From the IMG/VR virus record IMGVR_UViG_3300006903_000024, positions 1 through 28,686 of that record: a stretch of 28,686 bases of DNA; one strand, written 5' to 3'. Numbering within the stretch: the stretch's first letter is position 1; each line of letters begins with the position of its first letter. Both the position numbers and the translations under genes were made by a program. The stretch comes from a virus. Shown one piece after another: positions 14,817 to 25,100 of the stretch. Under the pieces are notes generated by a model that saw only the letters and a program-made list of their open reading frames with translations, had not been told where the DNA came from and ran no database searches.

Positions 14817-14975
14817 GTGCGCCAGTGCTCGTGGTGTTTCCAGCGCGCGGACGGCAGCGAGTGTCATCGGGGTTGCGCCTGCGCGTGCCACATCCGCCGA
14901 GGCTCGGTTTCTGCCGCTTCCCGGGCCGAACTCTCCACCGAAGCGGAGCGGCGTCAGGTGGGGGGCGGCGGGTGA
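14817..14975 (+). CDS. Cys/His-rich mini-protein (zinc-binding-like)
   Basis: From a GTG 2 bases after the previous stop, a 52-residue frame opens with a CxxC pair (QCSWCFQ) followed by ECHRGCACACH within the first 25 residues. Six Cys and two His in so short a stretch fit one or two structural zinc sites. The rest is unremarkable. There is no strong ribosome site, so translation would be coupled to the upstream membrane-protein gene. It ends TGATG with the next gene. No family recognised. Confidence 0.45.
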   Translation: MRQCSWCFQRADGSECHRGCACACHIRRGSVSAASRAELSTEAERRQVGGGG

Positions 14976-15190
14976 TGGAGCTGCCGACCGTCTGCCCGGC
15001 GTGCGATCCGGAGGAGGACTTCATGTACGCCGGCGTGGGCTGGTGCGGAGAGCATCAGCCGAACCGGAAGGGGAGCGCGGACAAGATCGCCTCTCCGCTT
15101 GGGGATCCCCCAGCCTCGACGGCCAGTGAGGCGGGGGGCGAGGACAACCGAGCCATGTGCGACCTGCTGCACCGAGGGCGGGATGCCTGA
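14975..15190 (+). CDS. Small zinc-ribbon-like protein
   Basis: A 71-residue product starting at an ATG that overlaps the previous stop by one base (TGATG), with a G-rich stretch just upstream. CPAC near residue 7-10 and WCGEH near residue 23-27 make a C-x2-C...C-x2-H pattern, a plausible single zinc site. The remainder is Gly/Ser/Ala-rich and hydrophilic. It overlaps the next gene by one base (TGATG). Paired with the preceding Cys-rich ORF it forms a tiny two-gene insert in the neck module. Function unknown. Confidence 0.5.
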   Translation: MELPTVCPACDPEEDFMYAGVGWCGEHQPNRKGSADKIASPLGDPPASTASEAGGEDNRAMCDLLHRGRDA

Positions 15191-15570
15191 TGGGCACCGG
15201 CTTCCTGACGGCCGCGCAGATCGCGGCGATCAAGGCCGTCCGCGCGCGCGCGTGGAACCGCGACTTCACGGTCGTGCGGACCGCACCGGGCGAGGCGGCC
15301 GACATCTACGACGACCCGGCGATCTTGGCGTCAGGGACGCAGGTGCTCCAGGGAGACTGGGCGTGGCGCGGGCAGCAGACGTTTCAGGGCGGGCCGGGCG
15401 GGGAGACGGAGCATGCGGACCTGATGCTGGCGACAGACATCTTGAACTCGGGGGCGTTGATGGCCTCGGGGGTGCGGCTCGTGGTCGACGGGATCACGTG
15501 CTCGGTCACGCGCGCCGCGCCATTTCCGGATAGCGGAGAGATCGTCATCTCCGCAGTGAGGGTGGCATGA
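15190..15570 (+). CDS. Putative head-closure (stopper) protein
   Basis: A 126-residue protein beginning at ATG 15190, coupled by TGATG to the previous gene; a longer in-frame start at 15157 is less likely because it overlaps that gene. It reads as mainly beta-strand: FTVVRTAPGEAADIYDD near residues 25-41, ADLMLATDILNSGALMASG, then GVRLVVDGITCSV and a final EIVISAVRVA strand. This order of a short N-terminal helix and a small beta-barrel fits head-closure proteins of siphoviruses. The assignment is by fold pattern and order only. It ends ATGA into the next gene. Confidence 0.5.
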   Translation: MGTGFLTAAQIAAIKAVRARAWNRDFTVVRTAPGEAADIYDDPAILASGTQVLQGDWAWRGQQTFQGGPGGETEHADLMLATDILNSGALMASGVRLVVDGITCSVTRAAPFPDSGEIVISAVRVA

Positions 15571-15947
15571 GCGAGCAGAACGGCATCACCCAGGGGTCGC
15601 CGACGGCGACGTCGACGGCCCCCCGCACGGTCCCGGTCCCGACGGACAAGGTGCGAGAGAAGTTCATCCTGTCCGTGACGAACTCGGCGGGGCAGACGAA
15701 GCGGAGCCTGCTCGACTTCCTGGACTTCCAGGAGGGCATCCTGCTCCGCGACCCCGCCCTCGAGCCGATCCACGCCCAGATCAAGGACGTGTTCGCCTAC
15801 TCGCGCCGGCGGATCCACAACGAGATCTCGACCATGCGGGACCAGGTGCTCGCGTGCTTTCAGATCTTCGCCAACGGGGGCGAGATCCCGGCGTTCGGCC
15901 GGAGCGAGGAACAGCGCGCGGCGGCGGACACGAAAGGGAAGCGCTAG
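15567..15947 (+). CDS. Hypothetical neck-region protein
   Basis: A 126-residue protein starting within ATGA. The first ~25 residues are Ser/Thr/Pro-rich and likely flexible (TSTAPRTVPVPTDKVRE). The rest is helical, with FLDFQEGILLRDPALEPIHAQ and RRRIHNEISTMRDQVLACFQ. No motif or family recognised. The next gene's GTG overlaps its TAG by one base. Its place among neck genes suggests a structural or assembly role, but this is inference. Confidence 0.65.
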   Translation: MSEQNGITQGSPTATSTAPRTVPVPTDKVREKFILSVTNSAGQTKRSLLDFLDFQEGILLRDPALEPIHAQIKDVFAYSRRRIHNEISTMRDQVLACFQIFANGGEIPAFGRSEEQRAAADTKGKR

Positions 15948-16624
15948 TGGCGGTGGTCGGCGCGATCGTCCTGACGCCCACCGGGCAGGAGAAGCTCCGC
16001 CGCGCCGTGAACGCGGTTGGGCAGGCGCTCCAGATCGGCCTCGCGCGGGAGATGCAACTCCTCCGGACGGAGGCCTCGCTACGCGCGCCGTCCTCCGAGG
16101 AGGAGGCCGAGATGCTCTCCCGGGGCGTCCCGGACAATCTCGCCGGTGGCAACCTCGTGTCCTCCGGTGGTGAGGTAGGGACGCCGAACGGGGGGCGCTT
16201 CCTCCGGCTGGGCTCGATGATCCCGGTCCGGGAAGCGATCAGTCAGGAGCCCATCTCGACCGGCCGTCAGCTCGACCGCATCGTGGCCGGGATCGGCAAT
16301 CCCGAGTGGATCAACGCGCGGACCGGCTTCTCCTGGGACACGCGCAAGCGCGGGGTCCAGGGGCCGACGCTGCCGTTCAACCGGGCCTACATCCAGACGC
16401 TCGAGCGCGGGGGCGCGGCCTGGGTGGTCGTGCCGCGCCCAGAAAACCGCGGGCCGCGCGGGCTGCCGGGCACCCTAGAGCCGGAAGAGGACGTCCTGAC
16501 CCGGCGGATGGTGAAGACGCTCAAGCCGCAGCGGATGTACGCCTCGACCCTGTTCGCGCGGACGGGACGCCTGCGGCAAGCCCTGCTCGGCGAGGCGCAG
16601 GCGGCGGTGCGGGAGATCCGATGA
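15947..16624 (+). CDS. Putative HK97 gp10-like neck / tail-completion protein
   Basis: A 225-residue protein. The GTG at 15947 overlaps the previous stop (TAGTG) and has AAAGGGAAG upstream; a longer frame from 15854 would overlap more and lacks a clear site. The N-terminal helix GQEKLRRAVNAVGQALQIGLAR and the later LRQALLGEAQAAVREI helix fit the gp10-like pattern of an amphipathic helix followed by a small alpha/beta domain. At 225 residues it is longer than the usual ~120-180, with an insert around residues 55-165. Order between head-closure and tail-terminator supports the call. Ends ATGA. Confidence 0.5.
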   Translation: MAVVGAIVLTPTGQEKLRRAVNAVGQALQIGLAREMQLLRTEASLRAPSSEEEAEMLSRGVPDNLAGGNLVSSGGEVGTPNGGRFLRLGSMIPVREAISQEPISTGRQLDRIVAGIGNPEWINARTGFSWDTRKRGVQGPTLPFNRAYIQTLERGGAAWVVVPRPENRGPRGLPGTLEPEEDVLTRRMVKTLKPQRMYASTLFARTGRLRQALLGEAQAAVREIR

Positions 16625-17160
16625 CCCTCACCGTCCAGCGCTCGCTCCAGAACATCCAGTTCTCGCTCTTTCGCTTCCTGAACACGAACACGTACAGCGT
16701 GGAGAACCAACTCACGAACGTGGTTACCACCGGCACGCTCAAGCAGTTTTTCACGGACCTGATGATCCGGGCCGAGTACCCGGATGACCTGATGAAGATC
16801 ACGGTGCCGACGCTCGCGCTCGGCGGGCTTGAGGTGGCGGAGGCCGAGCCCGACTTCTTCGGGGCAGCGCTCTTCGGGGCGACCTACCGGGTCCCGCTCT
16901 ACGGCTTCGTGACCGGCCGGGGGAGCGACGCCCAGAACAAGGCCTATCGCGACCGACTGATGAGTGATCTCTACGAGATCTTCGTCCACCAGTGCGGGGA
17001 CGAGGGCTTCGATTTCTACGATGCCGACTCGAAGGTCCTCCAGGAAGCCGGAGGGCTGGAAGTTACTACCGCTCGCGCGCGCATGATCCCGGCGAACGCC
17101 CCGACGGTTCCGGCGGATCGCTACAAGTTCCTCATGGAACTTGATGTGCACTACGCATAG
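16621..17160 (+). CDS. Putative tail terminator / tail-completion protein
   Basis: A 179-residue protein whose ATG overlaps the previous stop (ATGA); an open frame continuing upstream is overlap only. It lies immediately before the major tail protein, where the hexameric terminator that caps the tail tube is usually encoded. Visible elements are a helix LKQFFTDLMIRAEYPDDLM, strands around ATYRVPLYGFVTG, a helix DRLMSDLYEIFVHQ and a final RYKFLMELDVHY strand, a helix-beta pattern compatible with that family. No specific motif, so moderate confidence. Confidence 0.55.
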   Translation: MTLTVQRSLQNIQFSLFRFLNTNTYSVENQLTNVVTTGTLKQFFTDLMIRAEYPDDLMKITVPTLALGGLEVAEAEPDFFGAALFGATYRVPLYGFVTGRGSDAQNKAYRDRLMSDLYEIFVHQCGDEGFDFYDADSKVLQEAGGLEVTTARARMIPANAPTVPADRYKFLMELDVHYA

Positions 17161-17181
17161 GCAACAAAGGAGAGCGACACC

Positions 17182-17940
17182 ATGGCGCTAGGCGGACGGC
17201 GGTTCCGGCGGCGGAAGAAGGAAGACATCTTCGTCGAGGGCTACTTCATCGACCACATGAACGTGGCCAGCCCCGACATCAACCAGCAGGACGAGATCTT
17301 TCACCTCTTCGGCAAGGACTCGCCGGAGACCGATCGACTCCAGAACTACGGCACCCTGACGGTGACCGTGCTGGACAAGTACACCAACAACGCGATCCTG
17401 GACCTGATCACCGGGAACGACCCGGGTGCGGGGACCACGTCACCCCGGCAGTACAACACCAACGACCTCACGGTCGTGAACATCTGGGCGAACGTCAAGA
17501 ACGCTCAGAACACCCAGTACGTGAAGAGCTGGATCCTCGAGTCGTGGACCCCGGGTATGCCTATGCCGTCGGGCAACCCCGAGGCCAAGGCCGCCGTCCA
17601 GATCACCGGCAACGGCAACCTGCCGCGTCAGTTCCAGAACGCGGCCATCCTCATGAAGAAGGTCGCCTCCGGGGCGGCCAACATCGGAGCGACCCCGGTG
17701 CTGGTCCCGGGTGAGACCAACTACGCGGTCGCCGTCAAGGCGATCAACGCTGGGGCCACGTTCGACCAGGAAGACCTGATCGTGTCGGCGGCGATGATCA
17801 CGTCGTCGGGGGCGATCTCCTGGACGGAAGTGCTCGCGGCGCTGATCAACCTGACGTCGGTCACGCACCTGGCTGTGTACTACCTCTACACCGGCACCGG
17901 CGTCTACCCGACGGTCCGGCCGGACAAGCTGCGGACCTAG
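17182..17940 (+). CDS. Major tail (tube) protein
   Basis: A 252-residue protein that should polymerise into the tail tube. It follows the terminator gene and precedes the chaperone pair, the canonical order. AAAGGAG sits ahead of the ATG. The N-terminus is basic (GGRRFRRRKKED), then GYFIDHMNVASPDINQQDEI and TLTVTVLDKYTNN suggest the beta-sandwich tube fold, with IWANVKNAQNTQYVKSWILES near residue 93-113. A C-terminal ~75-residue extension may be a small added domain on the tube surface. A perfect 11-bp hairpin follows the stop, as it does after the capsid gene. Confidence 0.78.
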   Translation: MALGGRRFRRRKKEDIFVEGYFIDHMNVASPDINQQDEIFHLFGKDSPETDRLQNYGTLTVTVLDKYTNNAILDLITGNDPGAGTTSPRQYNTNDLTVVNIWANVKNAQNTQYVKSWILESWTPGMPMPSGNPEAKAAVQITGNGNLPRQFQNAAILMKKVASGAANIGATPVLVPGETNYAVAVKAINAGATFDQEDLIVSAAMITSSGAISWTEVLAALINLTSVTHLAVYYLYTGTGVYPTVRPDKLRT

Positions 17941-17967
17941 TCGTCCGCCGCATCGACCACACGCACG

Positions 17968-17999
17968 GGTGCCACCTGGGCTACGGCTCAGGTGGCACC
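17968..17999 (+). terminator. Strong hairpin after major tail gene
   Basis: GGTGCCACCTG (17968-17978) and CAGGTGGCACC (17989-17999) form a perfect 11-bp stem with a 10-base loop, 28 bases after the stop. No T-run follows, so it is a partial terminator or RNA stabiliser rather than a full stop, and it would favour tail-tube protein over the chaperones that follow. Confidence 0.65.
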
Positions 18000-18016
18000 A
18001 CTTCACTGGAGGACAT

Positions 18017-18841
18017 ATGGGCACGAACGGGACAGGGCGGAATCTGGCCACACGGCTGTTCGATCTCTTCCGGGGCCGCGAGAGTTACGAGATCGTCGGC
18101 CTCGACGGCGAGCCAACGGGCGACAAGGTCTGGCTTCAGGCGCTCGATTGGCAGCAGAACCAGGCGTTGCTCAAGGACTTGGAGTCCGCGCGGTTCCGCG
18201 TGCGCTCGGAGATGGCCGGGAGCGGCGCGCGCGAGTCGCTGGTCGAGCAGGTCAGCGGCCTCAATCTCGAGATGTGCATCGACATGCTCCTGAATCTCGA
18301 GCGCCCCACCGCGACCAACGTGGCCGACCTCGCGCCCGGTGGGAGTGAGGAAGAGACCAAGAAGGCCAAGGAAAAAGAAGAGGCCGCCACCAAGAAGTGG
18401 GAGGAGGCGCGCAAGGCCGAGCTCGCGGAGATGGAGTTGGCCGAGGTCCGCGAGATCGTCGTGCGGCGGCAGGAGACCCTGTTCGTGCAGGCGCGCGCCA
18501 TCCAGGACTACATCAATCAGACGCTCTGTCTGATGGTGATCGACCCGGAGACCGGCGAGCCCGCGTTCTCGGCCGACGAGTTCCTCGAGGACGGCCACAC
18601 TCCCAGTCCGAACTACATCGGGCACCTCATGCCCGAGCTCCGGGATCAGCTCTTGAAGTTCCGGGAGCAGTTTCTCGCCAAGCGGTCGGACAAGGCGGTC
18701 CGCAAGACGGCGGAGGACAAGAGTTTTTTACCATCTGGCGAGTCGCCCAGTCCGGACACCGGTACCCCTGGGGAAACGACCGAGACCCCGCGGCGCTCCC
18801 GGCGTTCACCATCGCCCTCTACCACCGTCGCCGATGGCTAG
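18017..18841 (+). CDS. Tail assembly chaperone, frame-0 product (gpG-like)
   Basis: A 274-residue protein. The ATG at 18017 has TGGAGGAC upstream; a longer frame from 17969 runs through the hairpin and is unlikely. Chaperones of this kind bind the tape measure and deliver tail-tube subunits but are not in the finished tail. The middle is a highly charged helix (KKAKEKEEAATKKWEEARKA), and the C-terminal part after the slippery site is Ser/Pro/Thr/Arg-rich and disordered. Its position between tube and tape measure, plus the overlapping -1 frame, are the diagnostic features of the lambda G/T arrangement. Confidence 0.83.
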   Translation: MGTNGTGRNLATRLFDLFRGRESYEIVGLDGEPTGDKVWLQALDWQQNQALLKDLESARFRVRSEMAGSGARESLVEQVSGLNLEMCIDMLLNLERPTATNVADLAPGGSEEETKKAKEKEEAATKKWEEARKAELAEMELAEVREIVVRRQETLFVQARAIQDYINQTLCLMVIDPETGEPAFSADEFLEDGHTPSPNYIGHLMPELRDQLLKFREQFLAKRSDKAVRKTAEDKSFLPSGESPSPDTGTPGETTETPRRSRRSPSPSTTVADG

Positions 18842-19170
18842 ACGACACCGAGGAGATCGTCGCGCACTACGCGGACTTCCCGCGTCCGACGCGGCTCGAG
18901 CGGCGGGATCCGGCGTACTTCTCGCAGTGGTTGCAGGCGACGAGGGAAGAGGAAAAGCAGCGAGCCAAGCGTAAGGGCGCGCCGCCCGAGGAGTTCAAGG
19001 CGCTGGGCTCTGGCGGGGAGGAGGACCAGGAAGCGTGGGAGCAGTGGTACGGCTACGTCGACTGGATCTGCGAGGAGCAGCCCGACGATCTCGAGTACGG
19101 GCGGATCAAGGACTCCGATGACGAGGACTATGTCCCGGCCCCCGATGAGCAGGAAGTGTTCGGTGAGTGA
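18017..19170 (+). CDS. Tail assembly chaperone frameshift product (gpGT-like)
   Basis: Ribosomes that slip one base back at T TTT TTA (18724-18730) leave the frame-0 gene after 238 codons and read on in the -1 frame to the TGA at 19168-19170, giving a fusion of about 384 residues. The -1 part, ~146 residues, begins TIWRVAQSGHRYPW and is rich in acidic and aromatic residues (WEQWYGYVDWICEEQPDDLEY). It has no credible start codon of its own near the slip site, so it can be made in full only by frameshifting. The stop overlaps the tape measure ATG by one base (TGATG). In lambda the small amount of GT fusion relative to G is essential for tail assembly. Confidence 0.82.
18724..18730 (+). promoter_or_regulatory. 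Programmed -1 frameshift slippery site T TTT TTA
   Basis: The heptamer TTTTTTA fits X XXY YYZ with frame-0 codons TTT TTA and -1 codons TTT TTT, so both tRNAs can re-pair. It lies in the only region where the two long frames can be joined. A possible nested stem, CCCAG (18746-18750) with CTGGG (18768-18772) around CCGG-ACA-CCGG, starts 15 bases after the heptamer and may stimulate slipping. Confidence 0.85.
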
Positions 19171-22100
19171 TGGCTGAAGGCCAGTTCACCCCGGATCTGC
19201 TGCTCACCGTCGGGGCCGACGTCTCGGCGCTGCGCCAGCAGCTTGCCAACATCTCGCGCGAGCTGGGCATCCCGCCGGTCAACGTCCAGGTCGAGGCAAA
19301 CGTCCAGCAGATCCGCGAGGCCCAGCAATCCTTCAACGATCTCCAGCGGCAGATCGAGGCCGCGAAGAAGTCCCTCTCTGAACTGAAGGCGCAGATCGCG
19401 GGCGGCCTCTATGACGTCCGGCTCGACAAGGCCGCGACGGTCGCCTTCCAGCAGAACGAGGAGCTGAAGCGGAAGGAAGCGCAGAAGACCTTCGATTTCA
19501 TGCGGGGCCAGGAGGAAAAGCAGGCGGCCCTACAGGCGAAGGACGTCCTCACCGAAGGGCGCGCCTTCGCCGCCAACGAGCAGTTCAAGCGGACCGAGAT
19601 TGAGAAGACCGCGATCGCGCAGCAGCGGCTCGGCGACGCCAATGCCGCCCTGACCGCGCGGAACTTCACCGGCCAACTCTCGCAACTCTCGCAGATCGCC
19701 AACGCCTACGAGAAGATCGCCGCGCTCCAGATCAAGGCCTCGGCGACCGGGACGGTGATCCCGCCGCAGCTTCAGCAGCGCATCGGGACCTTCACGTCGG
19801 TCCTTGCGGGGGAACAGCAGGGCTTGCTGGGGGGCGCAGAGGCCGCGAGCCCCCAGGCCGCCGCCGCGCTCAAGGCGACCGCCGAGAGCATCCAGCGCGA
19901 CCTGAAGGCCATCGTGGGGGCGGCAGGGGATGCCGACGGCGCGGTCTCGGGCTTCTTCGGCAAGCTCGGCCGGTATGCCCAGATCGCGGCGGGCCTCACG
20001 ATCATCTACACGGTCATGCGCCAGATCGGCGCGGCGGCCGAGGAGTTCGTCGAGGTCGACCGGCAACTCGCCAAGATCGCCGCCACGATGGACAACGGGG
20101 CCGATCGGGCGACCGTGCTCCGCGACTCCTACGACCTGATGGTGCAGGCGAACCAGCGCCTCGGCGTCAGCTTCACCGAGGCGAGCAAGGTCGTCTTCGA
20201 GTTGGAGAAGGCCCTCGGCAACAACTCCGAGCAGGTCCGGGCGGCGTTCCTGCCCGCGCTGACGCTCGCGTCCCTCGGCGAGGGCAATCAGACAGAGATC
20301 CTGCGGACCCTCGTCGGGCTCTACAAGCTGTTCGGGGACACGCTCACCAGCGCGATCACGCCGCAGGAGAAGTACCTCCAGATCTCCGACAAGCTGATCG
20401 GCTCGGCGGCCGCGTCAATCCAGGACATCGACGGCTTCCGGACCGCGCTCCAGAACGTCGCGCCGGTGGCGAAGGCGGCCGGCGTCTCGCTCGACGTCCA
20501 GTTGGCGGCCATCGTCCAGTTGACGAACGGTATGCAGTCGGCCAGCCGGGCGGGCACCGGCTTCCGTCAACTCCTCGTTGACCTCCAGACGCGACCGGGC
20601 GCGATCTCGAAGGCCTTCGGCATCGACTTCGATCCGAACGCCCCGCTCAACGCGACGAAGCTCCTGGACGAGGTCATCAAGAAGATCCGGGATCTGGGGA
20701 CCGACAGTCTCAAGACGCAGGCCCTCATCAACTCGGCCTTCCCGGACAAGCGCGCGACCCTCGCCCTCGAGACACTGGTCGAGCTCTACCCGCAGTACTC
20801 CAAGGCCCTCCAGGACGTCGCCGACTCCGCCGGTCGGACGCAGAAGGCCCAGGAGGAACTCAACAACACCATCAGTGCGGCGGCCGGACGGTTCAAGGGG
20901 GCACTCTTCAACGAGATCACCCTGACCGTCAACGCGATCTCCGGAGTCAAGCCGGGGCAAGCGGACGGCCTCGTTGGCCTCTTCGACATCGTCACGCGGG
21001 CCGCGATCATCGCGGGCCAGGAGCTCCGCAAGTACCTCGGCGACGTCAAGGCGCTGATCGATGCAGCCAACCGCGCGACCGGCGGGGCGGCGGGGGCGGC
21101 CACGCAGGGGGCGGCTGGCTCGAACATCACCGGCTCCGCGCTCCTGGGCTTCGCGTCACCGCAAGCGGCCTACCGGGGCGTCCTGCCGCCGTCTCAGGCC
21201 CGCCTCGACGCCGAGGCGGCGGCGCAGGCCAAGCAGCAGCAGGATCTCGCGCGCGCCAACGCGCAGGCCCTTCAGAATGCGCAGAACATTGAGCTCCAGC
21301 CGGGCGATCAGTCCGGCCAGCTCAAGAAGATGATCGATCTGACGGCGGAACTCGCCAAGCAGAAGGCGATCCTCAAGAACCAGATCGAGTTGGAGTTTAC
21401 GGTCAACGATAAGTCGCTCTCGTACGCGACGCGCATCGCAGCGGCCGACGCGCTCCTGGCCGAGAAGACGCGCGAGCGGCAGATCGCCGAGAAGAACTAC
21501 GACACCACCGCCTCACTGACCCCGAAGGACATCGCGGCGCTCGACGAGTACAAGGGCAAGCTCCAAACCGCCCTGGAGGCCGAGCGGCGCGCGCGGTCGC
21601 AGGCGACGGAGCTGCGTCGGGAGGACGCGAACGAGTCCATCGAGATCAGCCAGAAGCTCGCCGCGCAGACCGAGGCCGACCAGAAGAAGGTGGTCGAGCT
21701 CTTCGCCAAGTTCACGACCGAGCAGAGCAAGCTCAAGGAGATCTCGCCACTTGAGCGCGCCGTCGACGAGTACAAGAAGCTCGGCGACGTGCTCAACTCG
21801 GCCCAATTCGCGCCGCTCTCGCCGGCCCAGTTCTCCGAGATCAACAAGATGTACATCCAGATCGGCGAGGCCATCAATCGCTACTGGGTGGACCCGCTCC
21901 TGGCGATCACCCAACTCGACTACGAGTCCGGGTGGGACAAGTTCAACAAGGCGCTGAAGAAGAACATCGAGGACGCCGAGAAGCTCCGCGGGATCACGAG
22001 CGCCGTGACCGGCAAGACGGCCCCGACCCCCGAGGAGGTGACCCAGCGGTCTCTCGAGCGCCAGGTCGGTGTCGACGCAGTCACCGACCAGATCCTCAAG

Positions 22101-25100
22101 CTCCGGGCTGAGATTGGGTACACCCGCGAAGAGTGGATCGCCAACATCGCGGCCATGAAGGCGGGGGCGAAGGACTTCGCCGATCTCCTGCGGCAGATCA
22201 ATGATGAGTCGCTGCCCCAGGCGGATCGGGACAAGAAGCGCGCGGCGGCGACGATCATCACGACGAAGTTGCTCCCGCAGAGTGATGAGGCGACCTCCCT
22301 TCAGATCCAGAAGCAGACCCAGGACGAGCAGAACCGGCTGGACGGCCTCCGGGAAGGCTTCGGGCGGGTGGGCGAGGAGCTGAACCGCTACATCCTCGCG
22401 CGGGCCAACTGGCGCAAGTCCTACGACGACCTGACGCCGAAGCAGCAAGAAGAGATCGACCTCCTCGCCCGGACCACCGAGGAGATGAAGAATGCGGCGG
22501 CGGCCGCCGGCCTCGTCGCGCTCGGGTTCTCGGCGACGGACGCGAACTCGATCGCGGGGCAGGCCGGGGCCGTCCTCGAGCGCCAGAAGCAGATCCAGGA
22601 CGGCATCAACGCCCTCAAGGTGCTCAACGATCAGCAGAAAGTCGCCCGCGATCAGCAGGAACAGGCGACCCAGGAGATCGCGAAGGCCGCCGGGCAGGTC
22701 GGGACCTACTTCGTCTCGGCGCTCCGGCAGGCGGCGAACGCCGCAGGCGACTTCTTCGACGACATCAAGACCCTGGCGCAGGACACGGCCAAGGCCATGA
22801 CGTCGGCCTTCTCGGACTTCTTCTTCAACTCCTTCCAGGACAAGCTGAACGCGGGCAAGGACGCGTGGAAGAGCTTCCTCGACTCGATGCAGCGCGCGCT
22901 CGCCGACTTCATGAGCAAGCAACTCGTGAAGAGCTTCCTGAACATCCTGACGGGGACGGGGGACAGCGGCACCGGGACCGGGATCCCCGGTGCGGCGAAC
23001 CTCGTGAGCGGGGTCGGGAGCGGCTTCGGCAACATCGTGTCCAACTTCCAGGCCGGCGGCCTCTCCGCCGCGCTCTTCGGCCTGCCCCCGACGACGCCGT
23101 CGACCGTCAGCACGTCGCCGCCAGGGGAGCCCGGGGCGGCGGGTGGCCCGAACTCGACCTCCGGGGTGCCTCGTGGCACGACCGGCATCGTGGGCTCCGG
23201 CGGCAACATCAGCAAGGATCTCTCTTCGGCTGGGGCGGTCGCCGCCGCGTACACGGCGTCCCAGTCGGTCCTGAAGCTCACCAGCGAGCTCTCGACGCAG
23301 CGCGACCGCAATTCGGGGACCGGCGGCCTCGCCGGGACGGCGGTCGGCGGGATCATCGGCTCGCTCTTCGGAGCCACCGCGATCGGGGCGGGCGCGGGCG
23401 GGCTCATCGGCAGCTTCCTGGGCGGCCTCTTCGGCAGTAACACGCCACCGGCAGGCAAGTTCGACGAGCTGTCCCGGAGCATCTCGACCGTTCAGACCGC
23501 CCTCGAGGCCGCCGTCAAGTCCTCGGCGACCTTCACGGATCTCTACAACACCATCCTGGGCTTCCAGGGCGGCGGGGCGCTCGCGGCGGCCACCCGGCAG
23601 CCGGTTCAGCTCGCGGTCGGGGGCCAATCGGTCAGCAACCTCACCCAGGAGCAGTTCCTCACCGCGCTGCGGGCCAACCCCGCGTCCCTCACGGCCAGCG
23701 TCCAGGCGGGCGTGTCGCCGGATCTCCTGGGGCCGCTCAACCAGGAGGTCGTCCAGACCATCCTGGCCAAGGTTGCCGCGCTCGACGACATCAACCGGCA
23801 GATCAGCCAGACGATCGCGGAGATCTCCGCCGAGGCGGTCTCGCCGGCGGCGACCGGCATCGCCAATCTCGAGACCCTGAAGGAGCAGGCGGTCAACTTC
23901 CGGGCGACCGTCGATCAGCTCATCGCGGGCGAGCAGGCGCAGGTGGCCTCGCTCGAGAGCCTGCTCGCGACCACCACGGATCCGGCCCAGATCCTCTCCT
24001 ACACGACCCAGATCAAGAAGCTGATCGAGGATCGGTACCAGAACGAGACGCAACTCGTCCAGCAGTTCGCCGGGCAACTCGATTCGCTCGCGACGAGCCT
24101 CAAGAGCGTCAGCAAGTCGATCGACGACCAGATCTTCCAGCTTCAGCTCTCCAACTTCGGCCCGACGAACCCGCTCCAGGGCTTCCAACTCGCGCAGGGC
24201 CGGTTCGAGGCCGCCAAGTCGGCCTTCCAGGCGAGCCCGACGCCGGAGAACGCGCAGGCGCTCCAGGCCCTCGTCGACCCGCTCCTGAAGGCGGCGAGTG
24301 ACGTCTTCACCCGGCCGTCGCCGGAGTACCGGGCGATCTACGACGAGGTGATCGCGACCCTCGGCGACGTCAAGGTCTCGGTCGACCAGCAGGCGAACGA
24401 CATCCAGGACGCCCTCAAGGCCGCGCTGGGCGACTCCGTCAGTATCCAGGACCTCACCCAGAAGAACACCGCCTCGATGGCCTCCGACATGAAGTCGCTC
24501 CTCGCCATCGTGTCCGCGCAGGCGGCGGCGGCGGGGATCAACCTCAATCTGGGAGCCGGGCTCCTCACCGGGCAGAACTTCCCGTTCCCGACTGGCCAGG
24601 TGGTGGCCCCCACGGGGCCGACGCCGCAGGGCGGCAACCAAACCGCCTCGACGGCGGCCGCGTTCGGCGTCCTCGGGGCACTCGGTGGCGGGGCGAGCCT
24701 CCTCGGTGGGGCCGTGTCCCTGTCCGACAAGATCGGCCTGACCGCGTGGCTCCAGCAGACGTTCCCGAGCATCTTCGGCGTCAAGTACAACGACACGATG
24801 CTGCCCGGGAGCGGGGGCGCGCCGGGGGCGGGCGCGGGCGGGGTCACGGTCACGAATCCGCAGTTTGCCCTGGGCTCGGCGGACTTCCAGAGCGCGCTGG
24901 CGAGCGCCATGGAAGCGATGAACCTGCAACTTACCATCCCGAACATCAACCTCAACTTCGGGAACCTGGGCTCGTTCAGCTTCTCGGACCTGGGGAGTCT
25001 CGACACCAACTTCAGCGACATTCGCGCGTTCCAGTCCGGCGGCCATGTGCCCGGCATGGGCGTGGGCGACATCGTCCCGGCCATGCTCGAGCCCGGCGAG

